Shown in pieces: positions 60,838 through 64,000 of a stretch of 64,000 nt of DNA. A program made the translations under genes and the position numbers. This stretch comes from Caenimonas aquaedulcis (GTDB taxonomy: Bacteria > Pseudomonadota > Gammaproteobacteria > Burkholderiales > Burkholderiaceae_C), in the NCBI RefSeq assembly GCF_015831345.1, contig NZ_JADWYS010000001.1:2880618-2944617 (forward strand). Direction: 5' to 3'. The notes beneath the pieces are model-generated. The model did not search any database and was not told where the DNA came from. It saw only the letters and a program-made list of their open reading frames with translations. Position 1 is the stretch's first letter. Every line of letters starts with the position of its first letter.

Positions 60838-61372
60838 GCTCCGCAGGCAGCATCAGGTGCCCCGCGTAGCGCGCCACGAGGCCCGCGATCGGCACGCGTG
60901 CCTGCACCTCGAACTGGAAGCGGCTCCCTTCGCCGCTCTCGACCGCGACGATGTCGGGCATCAGCCAGCGCGGGCAGGGCAGCCCGAGAAAGCGCAGGCG
61001 CACCAGACGCATTTCCAGGCGCGTGTCCTGTTCGTGCAAGTGGAAAGTGAGCCGGGACACGCCGAGGTGCTCGACGACGGAGTTGCCCGATGCACGCAAG
61101 GTGGAGGTCATCGTCTTCGCAGGAAAGTGCCGCGTCCATGTCTCGGCTCGCGGCGTGGCGTCGAGCTCGAAGCGGATCGCTCCGCCGCCGTCCGTCGTGG
61201 GCGTGCCGAGACCCCATGCCAGCAGCCGCGCGAGCCACGTTTGGGGCGCATGCGTACGCACCTCGCCCGTGAGCACATGGCGTCCTGACAATCGGTGGAA
61301 CGCGCGCACCGGCGATGCGAGCCGCTGGTAGCTGTCACCCATCACGCGCTCATAGAGGCTGGGTTCGCTCAT
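60728..61372 (-). CDS. DUF4166-domain protein
   Basis: 214 residues. The DUF4166 core spans about 10-178 (YQRLASPVRAFHRL ... FLGLPCPRWLMPDIVAVESGEGSRFQFEVQARVPIAGLVARYAGHL). The last 36 residues, Pro/Ser-rich, are read antisense to the carboxymuconolactone-decarboxylase-like gene and look like a read-through tail. Start overlaps the saccharopine-dehydrogenase-like stop (ATGA). DUF4166 commonly accompanies such dehydrogenases; function unknown. Confidence 0.85.
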   Translation of the reverse strand: MSEPSLYERVMGDSYQRLASPVRAFHRLSGRHVLTGEVRTHAPQTWLARLLAWGLGTPTTDGGGAIRFELDATPRAETWTRHFPAKTMTSTLRASGNSVVEHLGVSRLTFHLHEQDTRLEMRLVRLRFLGLPCPRWLMPDIVAVESGEGSRFQFEVQARVPIAGLVARYAGHLMLPAELTAETPAAPHHSHPPAQAYAPHSSATTPSRSSRPAS

Positions 61373-62481
61373 GCCGCGTCAGTCATGTGGATGTGCAGAC
61401 CGTTTGCTTCGCGCACGAAGTCGTCGAGCGAGAGCAGGCCCATGCAACGCATGGCCCCGATGGGGGGTGGATGTCCGGTGGCCAGTTGGCGCACCAGTGC
61501 AGCCGCCGCCAGCGTCGGGACGTAGGGGCCATCGCCGTGCGTGGCCAGCAGTTCCCATCGCCGCGTGGTTCGATCTCCTTCAGGTGAACGGCCACGGACT
61601 TCGACATGCATCGCGCCCGCGTCGCTACCCGCGTGGCGGAACCCATCCGCGATCCGCTTCAAAAGCGCCGCATGCGCCGACCAGTCGCGCACGATGCCCC
61701 ACCGTGCCATCAGCGCCATGGCATTCATTCCGAGGTGAAGAAAAGGGAGTTCGAGGCCCGCGCCGAAGCGCACGCTGGGCGCGCCGGCATAGCGGCCGGG
61801 CAGGAGGGCGAGGTCGGGGACGTCGCAAGGCGAGAGAAACCTCCTGCCCACCGGGTGTCCGTACGCGTGGCGATAGCTCGTGCCCCACCCCCACGCCGAA
61901 TTGCCCGACGGCGTCTCCAGGCGCTTGCCGCAATAACCGAGGATGGCCCGCACCGTGGACAAGCCGCGTTCGGTGCGGTTGCCCGGGCTAATGCCGATGT
62001 CGATCGAGTCCACCGATTGCATGCCGCGCGTCAACGCGTCGACCACTGCGCTGGACAGCGCGGGCACGGAACTCGCGCCGCTGGTGACCAGCACGCGCGC
62101 TCCTTCGGCCGCCGCATGCAATGCGGAGATCCCGGCGACGAAGGCGCGCGCATCCGCGAGATCGATGTAATGCGCACCCTGTGCGATGCACGCCTGCGCG
62201 ACGCGATAGTCCTGTCCCTGGAAAGGCCCGCAGCAATGGACCACCGCGGCGGGCTGCAGATGCGCGAGGGAGGACGCGAAGTCGCCGGACATGGCGTCGA
62301 GCTCGATGCCTTCCACGAGCGTTGCGGGGGCGCATGCCAGGCCCTCGACCGATGCCCGGGCCTTGTCGCCCGACCGGCCCGCGGCGAAGATGTGCAGGCC
62401 GCCCTGGCGCGCCAGCCGCTCGACCAGCCGGCTGCCGAAGAAGCCATACCCTCCCAGGACGAGCACGCGGTAACCGGACAT
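61369..62481 (-). CDS. Saccharopine-dehydrogenase-like NAD(P)-binding protein
   Basis: 370 residues. Rossmann start YRVLVLGGYGFFGSRLVERLARQ (GxxGxxG), then VVHCCGPFQGQDYRVAQACIAQGAHYIDLADARAF, which matches saccharopine-dehydrogenase-like domains. The C-terminal part is less conserved. Substrate unknown. The MSGYRV start avoids 11 codons of terminator sequence. Coupled to DUF4166. Confidence 0.85.
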   Translation of the reverse strand: MSGYRVLVLGGYGFFGSRLVERLARQGGLHIFAAGRSGDKARASVEGLACAPATLVEGIELDAMSGDFASSLAHLQPAAVVHCCGPFQGQDYRVAQACIAQGAHYIDLADARAFVAGISALHAAAEGARVLVTSGASSVPALSSAVVDALTRGMQSVDSIDIGISPGNRTERGLSTVRAILGYCGKRLETPSGNSAWGWGTSYRHAYGHPVGRRFLSPCDVPDLALLPGRYAGAPSVRFGAGLELPFLHLGMNAMALMARWGIVRDWSAHAALLKRIADGFRHAGSDAGAMHVEVRGRSPEGDRTTRRWELLATHGDGPYVPTLAAAALVRQLATGHPPPIGAMRCMGLLSLDDFVREANGLHIHMTDAA

Positions 62482-62499
62482 GCGGGAAGTGTAGGCGCC

Positions 62500-62528
62500 A
62501 AAAAAAACAGCCACCTTTCGGCGGCTGT
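62500..62528 (-). terminator. Intrinsic terminator, minus-strand
   Basis: ACAGCC pairs with GGCTGT (extended by two further pairs past one mismatch) around a tttc loop. On the minus strand it runs into eight Ts. It ends the kinase transcript or the candidate small RNA, 19 bp before the next minus-strand gene. Confidence 0.88.
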
Positions 62529-62611
62529 ATAAAGTCCTTGGAAGGACGTCGTTGGGAGACTTGAAAACCGGTTTCGCTTATCCGCTCGAAGAGCGACTGC
62601 GTGACAGCGGT
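62500..62611 (-). ncRNA. Candidate small RNA with three hairpins
   Basis: Minus-strand stretch between the kinase stop and the saccharopine-like gene. A TATATT -10-like box (62618-62623) is followed by hairpins CGCTC-loop-GAGCG (62583-62595), AAACCGGTTT (palindromic) and GTCCT-loop-AGGAC (62534-62547), then the terminator. No good -35 is seen. No known RNA family recognised. It may instead be a structured 3' UTR of the kinase gene. Confidence 0.35.
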
Positions 62612-62707
62612 GGAATCAATATAGCCCCGGCCACCGGTTTGCGCATCCTACAAATGGGGGAGGCGCGCACATGGAATGTGCACATGTTCACGTTGCGCGC
62701 GTCCGGT

Positions 62708-63895
62708 TTACACCCGGTCGCACGGCACACGTAGAACAAAGCATGCACCGCCGCCGGGCTGGTCCACGCACTGCACGGTGCCGTGGTGGCGCTGCGTGAT
62801 CGAGCGCACCAGCGCCAGGCCGAGGCCGACGCCGCCCGAGCGCTCGCTCGCGCCCGCGAGCCGGTAGAAGGGCTCGAAAATCCGCTCGCGTTCCGCGGGG
62901 GGAACGCCAGGCCCTTGGTCCCGGACCCGCACGACGGCCTCGCCCTGCTCGCGGCTGACCTCCACCGTCACCTCGCCGTCGCTGTAGCGGCGCGCGTTCT
63001 CGAGCAGGTTGCGGATCGCGCGGCGCAGCAACTTGGAGACGCCTTGCACGACGAGCGGTTGCGGATCGGGGCTGGGCACGAGTTCCGCACCGGCGCGCGC
63101 GCATTCTTCCGCGACGAGGCCGGTCAGGTCGATCGATTCGAAGGTGCCGACGTCGGTCTCCTTCGCGTCGAGGCGGCTCGCGAGCAGGATCTCGTCGACG
63201 AGCTGGTCGAGCTCGCCGATGTTGCGGCGGATCTCGTCCTGGAACGCCGGCGAGGTCTGCGGGTCCATCAGCTCCAGCCCCATGCGGATGCGCGCGAGCG
63301 GCGAGCGCAATTCGTGCGACGCATTGGCGAGCAGCGACTTGTGCGACTTCAGCAGCGTCTCCACGCGCTCGGCTGCGTGGTTGAAGCGCTGCGCGAGGAA
63401 GGCGAGCTCGTCCGAGCCCGACTCGTTGATGCGCACGGACAGGTCGCCCTCGCCCCAGCGTTCCACGCCCTGGCGCAAGTGATCGAGCCGCAGCGTGAGC
63501 CGCCGGATGATGGGGTAGGTGCCGATCGCCACCGCGATGGCGACGATGCCCAGCAGCCACAGCAGGCTGCTCGGCCCGCGGAACCACGGACGCCCGGGCG
63601 GGCCTTCACCCGGCTGGCGAGGCCGCGGCGGCAGCTGCACGACGAGCGTGCGGCCATCGTTCATCGCCACCTGGAACTCCACGCCCTGGCCGGGCATGCG
63701 CACCGGGCGCGTCTTCACCTGGCCCAGCACGTCGCCCGCTTCGTTGCGGATGATCACCTCGCGCTCCGGCGCCTGTTCGGTGTTCGCGCGCCAGAGAAAG
63801 CCGAATGCCACCGTGAGCAGGCCCACGGCCAGCACGACCGCGATCCAGATGCGCAGGTAGAGGGGGACGCGAAACCGCGCGCGCCAGGCGACCAC
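62708..63895 (-). CDS. Membrane sensor histidine kinase
   Basis: 395 residues from GTG. Two membrane helices (about 13-34 and 110-128) enclose a periplasmic loop of about 75 residues, then HAMP (RLTLRLDHLRQGVERWGEGDLSVRI), HisKA with the phospho-His in LANASHELRSPLARIRMGLEL, and HATPase (NLLENARRYS, DQGPGVPP, GVGLGLALVRSI). EnvZ/CpxA-like layout. It starts 4 bp after the response-regulator stop, forming a two-component system. Signal unknown. Confidence 0.93.
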   Translation of the reverse strand: MVAWRARFRVPLYLRIWIAVVLAVGLLTVAFGFLWRANTEQAPEREVIIRNEAGDVLGQVKTRPVRMPGQGVEFQVAMNDGRTLVVQLPPRPRQPGEGPPGRPWFRGPSSLLWLLGIVAIAVAIGTYPIIRRLTLRLDHLRQGVERWGEGDLSVRINESGSDELAFLAQRFNHAAERVETLLKSHKSLLANASHELRSPLARIRMGLELMDPQTSPAFQDEIRRNIGELDQLVDEILLASRLDAKETDVGTFESIDLTGLVAEECARAGAELVPSPDPQPLVVQGVSKLLRRAIRNLLENARRYSDGEVTVEVSREQGEAVVRVRDQGPGVPPAERERIFEPFYRLAGASERSGGVGLGLALVRSITQRHHGTVQCVDQPGGGACFVLRVPCDRV

Positions 63896-63899
63896 GCGT

Positions 63900-64000
63900 T
63901 CAGTCCTGCTGCTTGGCGAAGACGTAGCCCACGCCGCGCACGGTGAGGATGCGCTTCGGGTTCTTGGCGTCCGACTCGATCGCCGCGCGGATGCGGCCCA
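63900..64000 (-). CDS. OmpR-family response regulator (3' end only)
   Basis: Only the last 33 residues are inside the window (IRAAIESDAKNPKRILTVRG, then VGYVFAKQQD). The R-x-L-T-V-R-G-V-G-Y-V-F motif is the closing beta hairpin of the OmpR/PhoB winged helix. Partner of the adjacent kinase. Confidence 0.88.
   Translation of the reverse strand, partial: GRIRAAIESDAKNPKRILTVRGVGYVFAKQQD

Noticed and set aside
62552..62734. 60-residue plus-strand ORF before the kinase 3' end
   Set aside because: No ribosome site, overlaps the structured minus-strand region and kinase end, and has no protein-like pattern.

Overview
The window is about 68% GC, gene-dense and has no rRNA, tRNA, IS element or CRISPR array that I can see. 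Its gene content points to a free-living betaproteobacterium of the Burkholderiales, most likely Comamonadaceae (Ramlibacter/Variovorax-like). Evidence for this is a methionine synthase split into two genes with an SAH riboswitch, Bug/TctC-type solute receptors, a TorF-like porin joined to glnK-amtB, a GTP-dependent PEP carboxykinase, and a complete lower homoprotocatechuate (hpa) pathway. The genus assignment is inference.

Layout. 1-10 kb: 5' end of a D-amino-acid dehydrogenase, an ArgP-like regulator, a metallophosphoesterase, a multi-PAS histidine kinase, a LysR/Bug-receptor pair and pckG. 10-16 kb: a coupled threonine ammonia-lyase/thioesterase pair, a tandem-AAA ATPase and RecQ. 16-21.6 kb: metH N-terminal module, lrp, a cNMP-binding protein, an SAH riboswitch and the metH C-terminal module. 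21.6-30.5 kb: envelope and transport genes, then an accessory-looking block (999-residue FG-GAP/Ig-like/RTX secreted protein plus a frameshifted TIGR03032-GNAT gene), then comM. 30.5-33.4 kb: an NtrC/sigma54-type control region driving porin, glnK and amtB, closed by a terminator. 33.4-38.3 kb: mutarotase, SMP-30 lactonase, glcE, glcF and a YafY-type regulator.

38.3-45.2 kb: glutathione peroxidase, two EamA exporters, lplT, alr, aroG and a ketopantoate-reductase-like gene. 45.2-52.3 kb: the hpa cluster, all on the minus strand (hpaR-G1-G2-E-D-F-H-I), followed by a class II aldolase. Together HpaD, E, G, F, H and I open homoprotocatechuate and carry it to succinate semialdehyde and pyruvate; the hydroxylase (hpaBC) and a transporter are not here. 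52.3-58 kb: radA, two peptidoglycan enzymes, ilvE, a CHCC zinc finger and waaF. 58-64 kb: a LysR/MFS/carboxymuconolactone-decarboxylase-like locus, a saccharopine-dehydrogenase-like/DUF4166 pair and a two-component system cut by the right edge.

The least ordinary observations are the SAH riboswitch at the split metH, the RTX/TIGR03032 block with its broken gene, and a short dispersed repeat that supplies both the 3' codons of hpaD and the 5' codons of waaF. No wholly new multi-gene system could be demonstrated from sequence reading alone.
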